From positions 1-64,000 of the forward strand of contig NZ_JAMWYX010000014.1 of assembly GCF_024305245.1 (NCBI RefSeq): a stretch of 64,000 nt of DNA. Direction: 5' to 3'. Source of the DNA: Erythrobacter sp. (lineage in GTDB: Bacteria > Pseudomonadota > Alphaproteobacteria > Sphingomonadales > Sphingomonadaceae). Below, one piece after another: positions 10,648 to 19,415 of the stretch; within the stretch, counting starts at the first letter, position 1, and the number at the start of each line of letters is the position of its first letter. A program made the translations under genes and the position numbers. The notes under the pieces were generated by a model. It saw only the letters and a program-made list of their open reading frames with translations. It was not told where the DNA came from and made no database searches.

Positions 10648-11225
10648 TGCACCAGTTCGTTCCCCGTCGTCGCCATCTGACCCGTCTTGCCTGTGTCTGG
10701 GGGCTGGGCGGCGTTGCCCTCGCCGCCGTGCTGGCAGGCGGCATGACAGTGCAGGCACAGAGCATCGCCGGCCACAATTCGCGGGCACCGGTCACCTATG
10801 ATGCGGAACGCATCGTGCTCGACGACCGCGCTAACAGGGTGGTCCTCAGCGGCGGAGTGACAGTGACCCAAGCCGGTCTTTCCATCCGTTCCGACCGGAT
10901 GCTGGTCAATTTCACCGATGCCGGAGAGCTCGAAATCCAGCGCATTACCGCTACCGGCGGCGTGACCATTAATCGCGGTGACGAGCGCGCCACCGGCAAT
11001 AATGCGATTTACGACTTCAACCGCCGGATTATCACCATGGCCGGCGACGTTCGCCTGCGCCGGGGCGGCGATACGCTGAATGGCGGACGGCTGGTGATCG
11101 ATCTGCAAACGGGGCTGTCGAGCGTGGACGGCAGCGCCTCGGGAGGCAGCGCACCCGGCGCTCCGGCGAATGGCCGCGTCACCGGCACCTTCACTGTGCC
11201 GCAGCGGGAAAATCAGCAGCCCTAA
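10647..11225 (+). CDS. lptA: LPS transport periplasmic protein LptA
   Basis: Periplasmic filament-forming protein that carries lipopolysaccharide across the periplasm. It has about 192 residues with a signal peptide ending near residue 38 (AGGMTVQAQS). The OstA-type beta domain follows, with the typical ITYDAERIVLDD-like and VVLSGGVTVTQ strands. The C-terminus has a low-complexity Gly/Ser/Ala segment. I start at ATG 10647, overlapping the lptC stop; a GTG one codon earlier is the alternative. lptB, which often follows, is not here: the next gene is convergent. Confidence 0.9.
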   Translation: MHQFVPRRRHLTRLACVWGLGGVALAAVLAGGMTVQAQSIAGHNSRAPVTYDAERIVLDDRANRVVLSGGVTVTQAGLSIRSDRMLVNFTDAGELEIQRITATGGVTINRGDERATGNNAIYDFNRRIITMAGDVRLRRGGDTLNGGRLVIDLQTGLSSVDGSASGGSAPGAPANGRVTGTFTVPQRENQQP

Positions 11226-11243
11226 GGGCGTGCCTGACAGGAT

Positions 11244-12647
11244 CTAATAGGCCCTGTCGTGCTTGAGCACCATAACGGTCTTGAGCACGATCTGGATATC
11301 GCGCAGCAACGACCATTCGGCGATATACTCGAGATCGGATTGCAACCGGTCGGTCAGATCCTTTTCGACCTCGGTAGCGCCGCGATGGCCTCGCACCTGC
11401 GCCAGACCGGTCAATCCCGGCTTGAGGCAATGGCGCTGCCAGTACTTGCGATCGACCTCCCAGAAGAACTTCTTGTTCGCCTGACTACCGATGGCATGCG
11501 GGCGAGGGCCGACGATCGACATGTCACCTGTCAGCACGTTGATAAGCTGCGGCAGCTCGTCGATGCTGGTCTTGCGGATGAATGCGCCGACGCGGGTGAT
11601 CCGGTCATCATCGCGCGCCGTTGATCGATCGCCGTTCTGGTCTAGCTTTTCCTCGCGCATCGACCGGAACTTGAACATGTCGAAAAACTGGTTGCCGCGT
11701 CCCAGACGGCGCTGCACGAACAGCACAGGGCCGCGATCTTCCAGCTTGATCGCAATAGCCACCGCGATCAGCAATGGCGACAGCACCAGCAGCCCGGCCG
11801 AGGCGGCGGCGATGTCGAACAGGCGCTTGATGATGCGCGACCGCAGCCGCAACGGTCCGGTCGAAACCACCAGCGTGGTGCGATCCAGCGCGTCATAGCG
11901 GTGCACCCCGATAGCGCCGAGGCTGTGCGCCGGTTCGCTCACGATCTCGCCATAGATCCCGGCCGATTTGAGCAGGAAGGCCCATTCCTCGCGCCGTTCG
12001 CGCGGACAGCTGACGACGACGTGATCCTGATTGCGCAGCAGCTTGCCCAGCCGGTCGAGCATGAAGGGATCGTGGCTGCCGGGGTCGAGGCCGAAATCCT
12101 TCGCCGAAACAGCGATAGCATCGGGGTAGGGAAAGCCCGATCCACCATCGTCGATCACCAGACGGTTCGCGATCCGTCCCTTCCAGCGCCAATCGATGAA
12201 GCCGGTAATGACCCGCCGCAGCACCACCAGCAGAATGGCAGAGAACATGAGTCCCAGCGTTACCGCCGCGCGCGAGAAATCCTGGTTCGACTTGGTGTAG
12301 AAGGCGAGAAAGTTGATCAGGCCAGCCGAAATAACCAGCGCAACCAAGGCTTGCCGGGCGGCGAACATCCAGTCCGACAAGGCCTTCAGCCCGTAAGATC
12401 CATTATACAGCGCGATGGTATAGAATGCGGGCAGCATCGCCTGCGCCGCCAGCATGGAGCGCGGTTCGGCCCACCGCCCTTCCCAGATCAGACTACCGAG
12501 CGCAAAGGCGAGACTGAACAGAGCGCCATCGGCCAGCAGGATCAGCACATAGGTGCGCAGCCGTCGCCGCTCCAGCGAGGGCGCAATCTTGCTCTCGACA
12601 GCGACGTGCCGGACGGATTCAAGAAGTTTCGGCGTTACCCGATTCAT
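11244..12647 (-). CDS. Undecaprenyl-phosphate sugar phosphotransferase (WcaJ/PglC-type)
   Basis: Initiating glycosyl-1-phosphate transferase that loads the first sugar of an exopolysaccharide or O-antigen unit on undecaprenyl phosphate. It has 467 residues. N-terminal membrane helices lie at about 33-55, 66-85, 98-118 and 128-148, followed by a NAD-fold-like middle domain. The C-terminal catalytic domain starts with a re-entrant helix at about 273-300, has DELPQL with the Asp-Glu pair at 363-364, and shows MSIVGPRPH and KPGLTGLAQVRG. No other polysaccharide genes are adjacent, so it is an isolated initiator, apart from galE at 24.7 kb. Confidence 0.9.
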   Translation of the reverse strand: MNRVTPKLLESVRHVAVESKIAPSLERRRLRTYVLILLADGALFSLAFALGSLIWEGRWAEPRSMLAAQAMLPAFYTIALYNGSYGLKALSDWMFAARQALVALVISAGLINFLAFYTKSNQDFSRAAVTLGLMFSAILLVVLRRVITGFIDWRWKGRIANRLVIDDGGSGFPYPDAIAVSAKDFGLDPGSHDPFMLDRLGKLLRNQDHVVVSCPRERREEWAFLLKSAGIYGEIVSEPAHSLGAIGVHRYDALDRTTLVVSTGPLRLRSRIIKRLFDIAAASAGLLVLSPLLIAVAIAIKLEDRGPVLFVQRRLGRGNQFFDMFKFRSMREEKLDQNGDRSTARDDDRITRVGAFIRKTSIDELPQLINVLTGDMSIVGPRPHAIGSQANKKFFWEVDRKYWQRHCLKPGLTGLAQVRGHRGATEVEKDLTDRLQSDLEYIAEWSLLRDIQIVLKTVMVLKHDRAY

Positions 12648-12767
12648 TCAAACCTTCCCCCAAAGGCGCGACCCTCAAGAGATACCTCTGAGCAACTCCA
12701 TAGGTAAGTACCCTTACAGGGGGAAGGGGCAATTGTGCGACTGCGAAATGCAGCCTGTCACGTTTTG

Positions 12768-13832
12768 CTATCGCTTGGCGGCGAAGCGCGCCATTTCCGC
12801 AAGTTCCTGCGCCAAAAGCAGCTCGGCGGCCTGGCTGTTGGCGAGCAATGTGCGGTGCAGTTCGGTGAGCCGCGGGATCAGCCGGTCCAGCCGTGTCTCC
12901 TGCGTTCCGCGCTGGGCGGGCTGGCGCCAGCGGTCGAACTGCTGCCGGATCTCGCGCGCTTCCTTGAAGAAAATGCCGAGCCGCGCCTGCTCGCCCTTGT
13001 CCAGCCGGTCGAACGAGCCGCGCGGGCCGAGATAGGCGACGATCTGCGCCAGTTGCGACGCCCGCCGTTCCAGGGCCAGCGCCAGACCCACCGGATTGAG
13101 CCCGAGTTCGCGCATCCGCCTGATCTCGCCGCTCACCCGGCCCAGTTCCCCGCCGAGCACTGCGTTGACCAACGGGGCGAACCCGTCCTCTTCCGTCGCG
13201 GCGCCGATCGCGGCGTGATCTTCGATGGTGGCCGATTTGGGCGATTGCGGGTCTGCATCGCAATAGAGCGCGAGCTTGGTGACTTCGGACTGCGCCAGCC
13301 GCACGTCCAGCCCGGCACCGCGCGCGATGCGTTCGGCCAGATCGCCGCCGAGCCGCAGCCCCGCCGCATCCGCCATTGCGCGCACGGCGCTGGCGACGGT
13401 GCCGAGATCGGGTTGGTAGAACATCGCCACCAGCGCATCCTTGCGCTTCTCCAGCAGCTTGGCGGTGCGCGACTTGTCGGTGGCGGAGGTGGCGACGACG
13501 ATCACCGGCGCGGCGGTGCCCGCTCCGGCCTCGCTCGTCTCGATCAGAACCTGCAAGGCATCATGCGCCTCGTCGCCGCTGGCGCGCACATAGATATGCC
13601 GCTTGCCGCCGAACAGCGAGGTCGAGCGCGCCTCGTCGCCGAGCAGCGCGGGGTCGCGTTTCAGTTCGGCGCCGGACAGTTCGACCCGGTCGCCCGCGTC
13701 GGGCAGGGCGGCGGCCAGCCGGTCGGCAGCAGCGCTTGCGCCTGCTTCGTCGGGGCCGCAGAAGAAGAACATTGTCAGCCGTTCGATCCCCGCGGGCAGC
13801 CCGCGGACGAAGTCGCTGTTCTTGGCCTTCAT
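12768..13832 (-). CDS. holA: DNA polymerase III subunit delta
   Basis: Clamp-loader subunit that opens the beta sliding clamp. It has 354 residues. The N-terminal ATPase-like domain lacks a P-loop, as usual for delta (FFFCGPDEAGASAAADRL), then LLEKRKDALVAMFY and the C-terminal helical collar (LALALERRASQLAQIV). It starts four bases inside the 3' end of lptE (ATGA-type overlap), the conserved leuS-lptE-holA arrangement of alphaproteobacteria. Confidence 0.93.
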   Translation of the reverse strand: MKAKNSDFVRGLPAGIERLTMFFFCGPDEAGASAAADRLAAALPDAGDRVELSGAELKRDPALLGDEARSTSLFGGKRHIYVRASGDEAHDALQVLIETSEAGAGTAAPVIVVATSATDKSRTAKLLEKRKDALVAMFYQPDLGTVASAVRAMADAAGLRLGGDLAERIARGAGLDVRLAQSEVTKLALYCDADPQSPKSATIEDHAAIGAATEEDGFAPLVNAVLGGELGRVSGEIRRMRELGLNPVGLALALERRASQLAQIVAYLGPRGSFDRLDKGEQARLGIFFKEAREIRQQFDRWRQPAQRGTQETRLDRLIPRLTELHRTLLANSQAAELLLAQELAEMARFAAKR

Positions 13833-14329
13833 TGTGCGGGAGCGGCGCGCGCCCGCAATGTGAGCGAAACCTGCGTCGCCATCTGTTCGGCCACGGCGCG
13901 CGCGAGGTTTTCCAGCGCCTTTTGCTCGGCAGCGATGGTGGCGTATTCGCTGCTGACCACGTCGATGCCGGCATCCGAACCGGCGGTGGCATCGAGCAGG
14001 ATCGCGCCGGTCGCAGCATCGACCAGCTGGTAGCGTGCGCGAAGAATGCGGCGTTCCCGGCTGATGGTATCGTCGTTGAGCACGCCCAGCGCTTCGAGCG
14101 TATCGTCGAGCCGCACATCGAGCCGGTAGGCCGTGGGCGCGTCTCCGGCGATACCGAACCGGTCCTGCAGGGCGTTGCGCACCAGCCAGCCGCCGCGTCC
14201 GGGGATCGCGGGCACATCGACCGCCGCCAGCCCCTGCGCCACCGCCGCATCGCCGCCGCCCGCATACATCGGCGACAACCCGCAGGCGGGCAGCGCGAGA
14301 CAGGCGAGGAGGGCGAGAATGGCGCGCAT
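13829..14329 (-). CDS. lptE: LPS assembly lipoprotein LptE
   Basis: Outer-membrane lipoprotein that plugs the LptD barrel. It has 166 residues with a lipoprotein signal ending LALPAC (Cys16), followed by GLSPMYAGGG, then QDRFG and YRLDVRLDDTLEALGV as in other LptE proteins. Stop/start overlaps link it to leuS upstream (TGATG) and holA downstream. Together with lptC-lptA this window carries three Lpt components. Confidence 0.93.
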   Translation of the reverse strand: MRAILALLACLALPACGLSPMYAGGGDAAVAQGLAAVDVPAIPGRGGWLVRNALQDRFGIAGDAPTAYRLDVRLDDTLEALGVLNDDTISRERRILRARYQLVDAATGAILLDATAGSDAGIDVVSSEYATIAAEQKALENLARAVAEQMATQVSLTLRARAAPAQ

Positions 14330-16848
14330 CAGGTGACGATATTCACCAAACGGTCGGGCACGACAATAACCTTGCGGATCGCCGCGCCATCGACCGAGCG
14401 TTGCAGATTGGCCGAAGCCAGCGCCAGCGCTTCCAATGCGTCTTTCGATGCGCCCTTTGGCGCGGTGACGGTGTCGCGCAGCTTGCCCATGTGCTGGATC
14501 GCGATGGTGACTTCGTCATCGACCAGTAGCGCGGGATCGACGGTGGGCCACGGCGCATCTGCGATCAGGCCCTCTCCCATACCGGCCCAAACTTCTTCGG
14601 CCAAGTGTGGCATCATCGGTGCGGCGAGGTGGACGAGCGCGCGGATCGCGGCGCTGCGGCTGGCAGACGGCGCGGCTTTCTCGGTCGCGCCGGTCAGTTC
14701 GTAGATGCGCGCCACGGCCTTGTTGAAACCCAGCGCCTCGATATCGGCAGCCACCGCAGCGATGGTCTGGTGGGTCTTGCGCTCTAGGCTCTTGTCCTCA
14801 CCCGTCGCCGCCGGATCATAGGCGCTGAACAGCCGCCACAACCGCTGGACGAAGCGCGCACAGCCTTCGATCCCGGCGTCCGACCACGGCAGATCGCGTT
14901 CCGGCGGGCTGTCCGACAGCATGAACCAGCGCACCGCATCCGCGCCGTGGCGGGCGATGATCGCATCGGGATCAACGACGTTCTTCTTCGACTTAGACAT
15001 CTTGATGACGCGGCCGACGTCGACCGGGGCGGCATCGGCGAGCAGCGTCGCCCTGTCCGAGGTGCGATCCACTTCCTCCGGCGCAAAGAACACCGGCGCG
15101 CCGCGTGCAGGATCGGTGCGGCTATAAGTCTCGTGCGTCACCATCCCCTGCGTGAACAGCGCCGCGAACGGCTCTGCCACTTCGATCTGGCCCATGTGCG
15201 CCAAGGCCCGCGTCCAGAACCGCGCGTAGAGCAGGTGCAAGATCGCGTGCTCGATGCCGCCGATATAGTGCTGCACCGGCATCCACTTGGCGACTTCCTC
15301 CGGGTCGAACGGACGATCTTCCGGCTGGCTGGCGAAGCGCAGGAAGTACCACGAGGAATTGGTGAAGGTGTCGAGCGTATCGGTCTCGCGCCGCGCGGGC
15401 TTGCCGCATTGCGGACAATCGACGTGCTTCCATGTGGGGTGGCGTTCGAGCGGATTGCCGGGGATGTCGAAGCCGACGTCTTCGGGCAGGGTAACGGGCA
15501 GCTGGTCCTTGGGCACCGGCACCACGCCGCAGGCATCGCAGTGGATGAAGGGGATCGGCGTGCCCCAATAGCGTTGGCGAGACACGCCCCAATCGCGCAG
15601 CCGCCATACGGTGCGACCCTCGCCCCAGCCGCCAGCCTCGGCGCGGGTAATGACCGCCTGCTTGGCATCCTCGACGCTCATGCCGTCGAGGAAACCGGAG
15701 CTGACGATCACCCCGTCGCCCGCTTCGGCCTCGCCCTTGAAGGGTTCGTCGGCGCGGGCCGGATCGCTGGCGACCACGCGGGTGATCGGCAGTCCGTATT
15801 TGGTCGCGAATTCGAAATCGCGCTGGTCATGCCCCGGCACGCCCATCACCGCGCCGGTGCCGTATTCCATCAGCACGAAGTTGGCGATGAAGACCGGGAG
15901 GTCCGCTCCGGAGAACGGATGCTTTGCCGTGATCGAGGTCTGGTAGCCCAGCTTTTCCGCCGTCTCGACCTCAGCCGCCTTGGTCCCGCCGCGCTTGCAC
16001 GCTTCGATGAAGGCCGCGACGTCCGGGTCGCCCGCGAGGCTCTGCGCAATCGGGTGATCGGCGGCGATAGCACAGAAACTCGCGCCGAAGATCGTGTCGG
16101 GCCGCGTGGTGTAAACCGGCAGTTTACCGCCGTCGGAGAGGTCGAAACTGAACTCCAGCCCCTGCGACTTGCCGATCCAGTTCTCCTGCATCAAGCGAAC
16201 CTTTTCGGGCCAGTCTTCCAGTTTCCCGAGGCCGTCCAGCAGATCGTCTGCAAAGTCGGTGATCTTCAGGAACCACTGGTTCAGCTTGCGCTTCTCGACC
16301 TCCGCGCCGGAACGCCAGCCCTTGCCGTCGATCACCTGCTCGTTCGCCAGCACGGTCATGTCGACCGGATCCCAGTTGACCGTCGATTCCTTGCGGTAGA
16401 CCAGCCCTGCGGCGAACATGTCGAGGAACAGCGCCTGTTCGTGCCCGTAATATTCGGGATCGCAGGTGGCGAATTCGCGCGTCCAGTCGAGCGCGAAGCC
16501 GATGCGCTGCAACTGCGCCTTCATCTGCGCGATGTTCTGGCGCGTCCATCCGCCGGGGTGCACGCCCTTTTCCATCGCCGCGTTTTCAGCCGGCATTCCG
16601 AAGGCATCCCACCCCATCGGATGCAGCACTTCAAAGCCCTGCATCCGCTGATAGCGCGCCAGCACGTCGCCCATCGTGTAATTGCGCACGTGGCCCATGT
16701 GGATGCGCCCCGAAGGATACGGGAACATCTCGAGGATGTAGCTTTTGGGCTTTTCGCTGTCCGAATCGGCGGTGAAGGTGCCCGCCTCGGCCCAGGCACG
16801 CTGCCAGCGTTCATCGGCGACGGCAGGGTCGAAACGCGTATCGGTCAT
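14329..16848 (-). CDS. leuS: Leucyl-tRNA synthetase
   Basis: Class I synthetase that charges tRNA-Leu. It has 839 residues, full length for bacteria. The HIGH-type motif is HMGH at 50-53 ([16 protein letters not shown]), the CP1 editing domain contains the conserved [15 protein letters not shown] segment, a zinc-like CDACG...CPQCG pair lies mid-protein, and KMSKS is in [12 protein letters not shown]. The C-terminal anticodon-binding domain is complete. First gene of the leuS-lptE-holA block, 41 bp after the DUF3576 gene. Confidence 0.97.
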   Translation of the reverse strand: MTDTRFDPAVADERWQRAWAEAGTFTADSDSEKPKSYILEMFPYPSGRIHMGHVRNYTMGDVLARYQRMQGFEVLHPMGWDAFGMPAENAAMEKGVHPGGWTRQNIAQMKAQLQRIGFALDWTREFATCDPEYYGHEQALFLDMFAAGLVYRKESTVNWDPVDMTVLANEQVIDGKGWRSGAEVEKRKLNQWFLKITDFADDLLDGLGKLEDWPEKVRLMQENWIGKSQGLEFSFDLSDGGKLPVYTTRPDTIFGASFCAIAADHPIAQSLAGDPDVAAFIEACKRGGTKAAEVETAEKLGYQTSITAKHPFSGADLPVFIANFVLMEYGTGAVMGVPGHDQRDFEFATKYGLPITRVVASDPARADEPFKGEAEAGDGVIVSSGFLDGMSVEDAKQAVITRAEAGGWGEGRTVWRLRDWGVSRQRYWGTPIPFIHCDACGVVPVPKDQLPVTLPEDVGFDIPGNPLERHPTWKHVDCPQCGKPARRETDTLDTFTNSSWYFLRFASQPEDRPFDPEEVAKWMPVQHYIGGIEHAILHLLYARFWTRALAHMGQIEVAEPFAALFTQGMVTHETYSRTDPARGAPVFFAPEEVDRTSDRATLLADAAPVDVGRVIKMSKSKKNVVDPDAIIARHGADAVRWFMLSDSPPERDLPWSDAGIEGCARFVQRLWRLFSAYDPAATGEDKSLERKTHQTIAAVAADIEALGFNKAVARIYELTGATEKAAPSASRSAAIRALVHLAAPMMPHLAEEVWAGMGEGLIADAPWPTVDPALLVDDEVTIAIQHMGKLRDTVTAPKGASKDALEALALASANLQRSVDGAAIRKVIVVPDRLVNIVT

Positions 16849-16889
16849 GAACGGCTTTCAGTCGGTTGGGCCAGTGCCCGAATAGACGG

Positions 16890-17378
16890 TTAGGACGCCA
16901 GCGCCTGACGCCGCAGATCGCGGGCCTTGGTCAGGATGATGTCTTCCAGCTTCTGCACGGTCGCGGCCTGCACCGGGGCTTCGACCCAGCTGCCGGTCTC
17001 GCTGACCTGGCGGCTCGCCGAAACGCGCAGCGCATCGGCGCGCAAATCCTGATCGAGGATCGTCACCGTCAGCTTTACCCGCTCGCCCGGATTGGCGGGG
17101 TTCGCGTACCAATCGGTCACGATCACGCCGCCATTGCTGTCTGCCTGAAGCAGCGGCGCGAAACTCACCGTGTCGAGCGCGGCGCGCCACAGGTAGGCGT
17201 TGACGCCGATGGTGTTGAGCTGCGCGGCCTGCAATTCGGTACGCGGACGCTCATTGCCCCCGCACGCGGCGAGCAATGTCATCGTGCCGCCCATCAGCGC
17301 AGCGGTCATGACCCTTGCGAAGGGCGCACGGAAGGTGGCGAAGTTGGCGCGTGTCACTGCCGGTGGTTTCCTCATCAT
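16890..17378 (-). CDS. DUF3576 lipoprotein
   Basis: Putative lipoprotein of 162 residues with a signal sequence ending LLAAC (Cys39). The conserved DUF3576 block includes LNTIGVNAYLWRAALDTVSF and WYANPANPGERVKLTVTILD. Function is unknown. In many alphaproteobacteria this gene sits just upstream of leuS, as here, which suggests a cell-envelope role tied to the lptE operon, though that is inference. ATG at 17378; an ATG one codon later is equally possible. Confidence 0.85.
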   Translation of the reverse strand: MMRKPPAVTRANFATFRAPFARVMTAALMGGTMTLLAACGGNERPRTELQAAQLNTIGVNAYLWRAALDTVSFAPLLQADSNGGVIVTDWYANPANPGERVKLTVTILDQDLRADALRVSASRQVSETGSWVEAPVQAATVQKLEDIILTKARDLRRQALAS

Positions 17379-17742
17379 CTGTATCGCCCACGCTCTATAG
17401 CCCTCATGCCCTGCGCGGCAAGCTTCGATGCGCAGGTAAGCGGCGCGGCGCGGGCATTCCGGTCGCTTTCGCCAGCAGACGCCCGCAGGCCTTTATCCCC
17501 GCTGAACCGAGGGCACGCGTATCCCCGCTGAACCGAGGGCACGCGGCGCCTGGCGCGGGATTCTGTGTGCCTGAAGCCACAGATTGCAAAGGAATCCCGC
17601 GGCCCCTGCGGCAAAGCCATTGCAACAAAGCCTTGCGCGCCTATCACAGTTTAAGGGCTTTCCGTGGCGACTCGGTCAAGGTCAAGTTCATATGTGAACG
17701 GTAAAAAACCGATTCATATCAAACGGGGAAGCGAACAGCGCA
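17379..17742. other. Intergenic stretch with tandem repeat and long hairpin
   Basis: 364 bp between divergent genes, with no credible coding sequence. It contains a 25-bp tandem repeat (17495-17545) followed by a 10-bp perfect inverted repeat, CGCGGGATTC at 17554-17563 with GAATCCCGCG at 17592-17601, which could fold into a 48-nt hairpin. The promoter of the downstream exported protein is probably within 17640-17740. Confidence 0.6.
17495..17545. repeat. Two tandem 25-bp direct repeats
   Basis: The 25-bp unit beginning ATCCCCGCTGAACCGAGGGC occurs at 17495-17519 and again, identical, at 17521-17545, with one base between. No coding role is apparent. Confidence 0.85.
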
Positions 17743-18501
17743 ATGTCACACGGTCGACACACAGCAGCGAAGGCGCAGCGCAAGCTGCCGATGCTGATTG
17801 TGGCCGGCGTGCTGGCGCTGGCTTTGCCGAGCGCGGGTCTGGCGCTGGTTGGCCAGGACATGCCGTCCGCGCCGACATCGTTCGAGGCGATGGGCCTCAA
17901 CGTATTCACGCCCGCTTCCGTCGATCCTGCATTGGCCGCCCGCGTGGCCGACAAGGCGCGTATGCATGGTATCCGCTTCACCCCCGCCGGGGCGAGACCC
18001 GAGGCGGGTGAGCGTACGGTGACAGTGGCAGTGCGGGTCGATAGCGATAATGCCCGCGCCATTTCCGTTCGCAAGATGATCGATGCAGTGCCGGGTCGCG
18101 GCACCGGGCTGACGGGCCTTGAGGCAAGCCGGTTCCAACTGGGCACGGCGCGCGGTTACAAGAGCTTTGCCCGCCCGATCGAGCTGCCTTCGCAAGTGCG
18201 CCGCATGGCACTGCCCGATCTGGCGCAGTTCGAACCCTCGCGTCCCAAAGCTGACGACAAGCCTTCGCGCCTGCAGCCCAGGATCGAACTGGAAGATCGC
18301 GAGATTGCCGGCCGTTCGCCCAACACGCTCGATGCGATCGGCGCTCAGACGGTGGGGGTTGGCGGCAGCTTCCGCCTTTCGCCCAACCTCAATGTGACTG
18401 CGGGCGTGCGCTATTCGCAGGAACGCGAACGGCTCGATCCGCTGACCAATTCGGTGCAGGATAGCCAGGCGGTCTACGTCGGCACGCAGATCAAGTTCTG
18501 A
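17743..18501 (+). CDS. Hypothetical exported protein with porin-like C-terminus
   Basis: I do not recognise a named family. It has 252 residues; a basic N-terminus and hydrophobic segment (about 16-36, MLIVAGVLALALPSAGLAL) indicate a signal peptide. The middle is Ala/Arg-rich with no clear domain. The last 50 residues alternate hydrophobic and polar positions (VGVGGSFRLSPNLNVTAGV) and end in Phe, as outer-membrane beta strands do. That points to an outer-membrane or surface location. ATG at 17743. The neighbours (DUF3576 divergent, phaB downstream) give no functional hint. Confidence 0.6.
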   Translation: MSHGRHTAAKAQRKLPMLIVAGVLALALPSAGLALVGQDMPSAPTSFEAMGLNVFTPASVDPALAARVADKARMHGIRFTPAGARPEAGERTVTVAVRVDSDNARAISVRKMIDAVPGRGTGLTGLEASRFQLGTARGYKSFARPIELPSQVRRMALPDLAQFEPSRPKADDKPSRLQPRIELEDREIAGRSPNTLDAIGAQTVGVGGSFRLSPNLNVTAGVRYSQERERLDPLTNSVQDSQAVYVGTQIKF

Positions 18502-18601
18502 CGCGTCGGTGCGGCGCCGGGTCCGGTTCGGGCTCCTGCCAGCCGCGCCTCTACCTTCCGCCAACTTCGACGCTCACCGCATAGCTATTCCCCGCTTTCC
18601 C

Positions 18602-18614
18602 TGACGTTACGTCA
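18602..18614. promoter_or_regulatory. Palindrome upstream of phaB
   Basis: TGACGT-T-ACGTCA is a perfect 6-bp inverted repeat with one central base, 47 bp upstream of the phaB start. MerR-family regulators of acyl-CoA metabolism recognise similar ACGT-centred dyads, so it is a candidate operator. This is inference only. Confidence 0.4.
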
Positions 18615-18660
18615 AGGCTAGGGTGCGATCATAAGTCATCGTATCGAGGGGGGAATTGTC

Positions 18661-19383
18661 ATGGGCCGGGTAGCCATCGTAACCGGAGGAACGCGCGGAA
18701 TCGGCGAAGCAATCTGCAAGCGGCTCCAGCGTCAGGGCCACACGGTCATCGCCAATTACGCCGGTAACGACGACAAGGCCCGCGCTTTCACCGAAGCGAC
18801 CGGTATCCCGGCGCGCAAATGGGACGTGGGCGATCACGAAGCCTGCATCGCCGGGTGCGCTGCGGTGGAGGCTGAATTCGGCCCCGTCGATATTGTCGTC
18901 AATAACGCCGGGATCACCCGCGACGGCACCATGCACAAGATGAGCTTCGACGACTGGAACGATGTCATGCGCGTCAACCTTGGCGGGTGTTTCAATATGG
19001 CCAAGGCGACCTTTCCCGGCATGCGGGAGCGCGGCTGGGGCCGGATCGTCAATATCGGCTCGATCAACGGGCAGGCGGGCCAATACGGCCAGGTCAATTA
19101 TGCTGCCGCCAAGTCGGGCATCCACGGTTTTACCAAGGCGCTGGCGCAGGAGGGCGCGAAGTTCGGGGTGACGGTGAACGCGATCGCGCCGGGTTATATC
19201 GACACCGATATGGTCGCCGCCGTGCCGCCTGCGGTGCTGGAAAAGATCGTCGCCAAAATTCCGGTCGGACGATTGGGCATGGCCGAGGAAATCGCCCGCG
19301 GCGTCGCCTTCCTCACCAGTGAGAACGGCGGCTTTGTGACCGGTTCGACGATGAGCATCAACGGCGGCCAGCATATGTATTGA
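18661..19383 (+). CDS. phaB: Acetoacetyl-CoA reductase (PhaB-type SDR)
   Basis: Reduces acetoacetyl-CoA to 3-hydroxybutyryl-CoA with NADPH for polyhydroxyalkanoate synthesis. It has 240 residues: cofactor motif TGGTRGIG at 8-15, NNAG at 81-84, catalytic Ser134, Tyr147 and Lys151 (VNYAAAKSG). The typical PhaB sequence GYIDTDMVAAVP is present and it ends INGGQHMY. ATG at 18661 follows a GAGGGGG ribosome-binding site. No phaA or phaC is nearby. FabG-like activity is the alternative, but the C-terminal motif favours PhaB. Confidence 0.9.
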   Translation: MGRVAIVTGGTRGIGEAICKRLQRQGHTVIANYAGNDDKARAFTEATGIPARKWDVGDHEACIAGCAAVEAEFGPVDIVVNNAGITRDGTMHKMSFDDWNDVMRVNLGGCFNMAKATFPGMRERGWGRIVNIGSINGQAGQYGQVNYAAAKSGIHGFTKALAQEGAKFGVTVNAIAPGYIDTDMVAAVPPAVLEKIVAKIPVGRLGMAEEIARGVAFLTSENGGFVTGSTMSINGGQHMY

Positions 19384-19415
19384 GGCCGCGCCAAGCGCGC
19401 GTCGCCCCGGCACCA

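Noticed and set aside
14947..16893. 648-codon plus-strand frame opposite leuS
   Set aside because: Antisense shadow of leuS.
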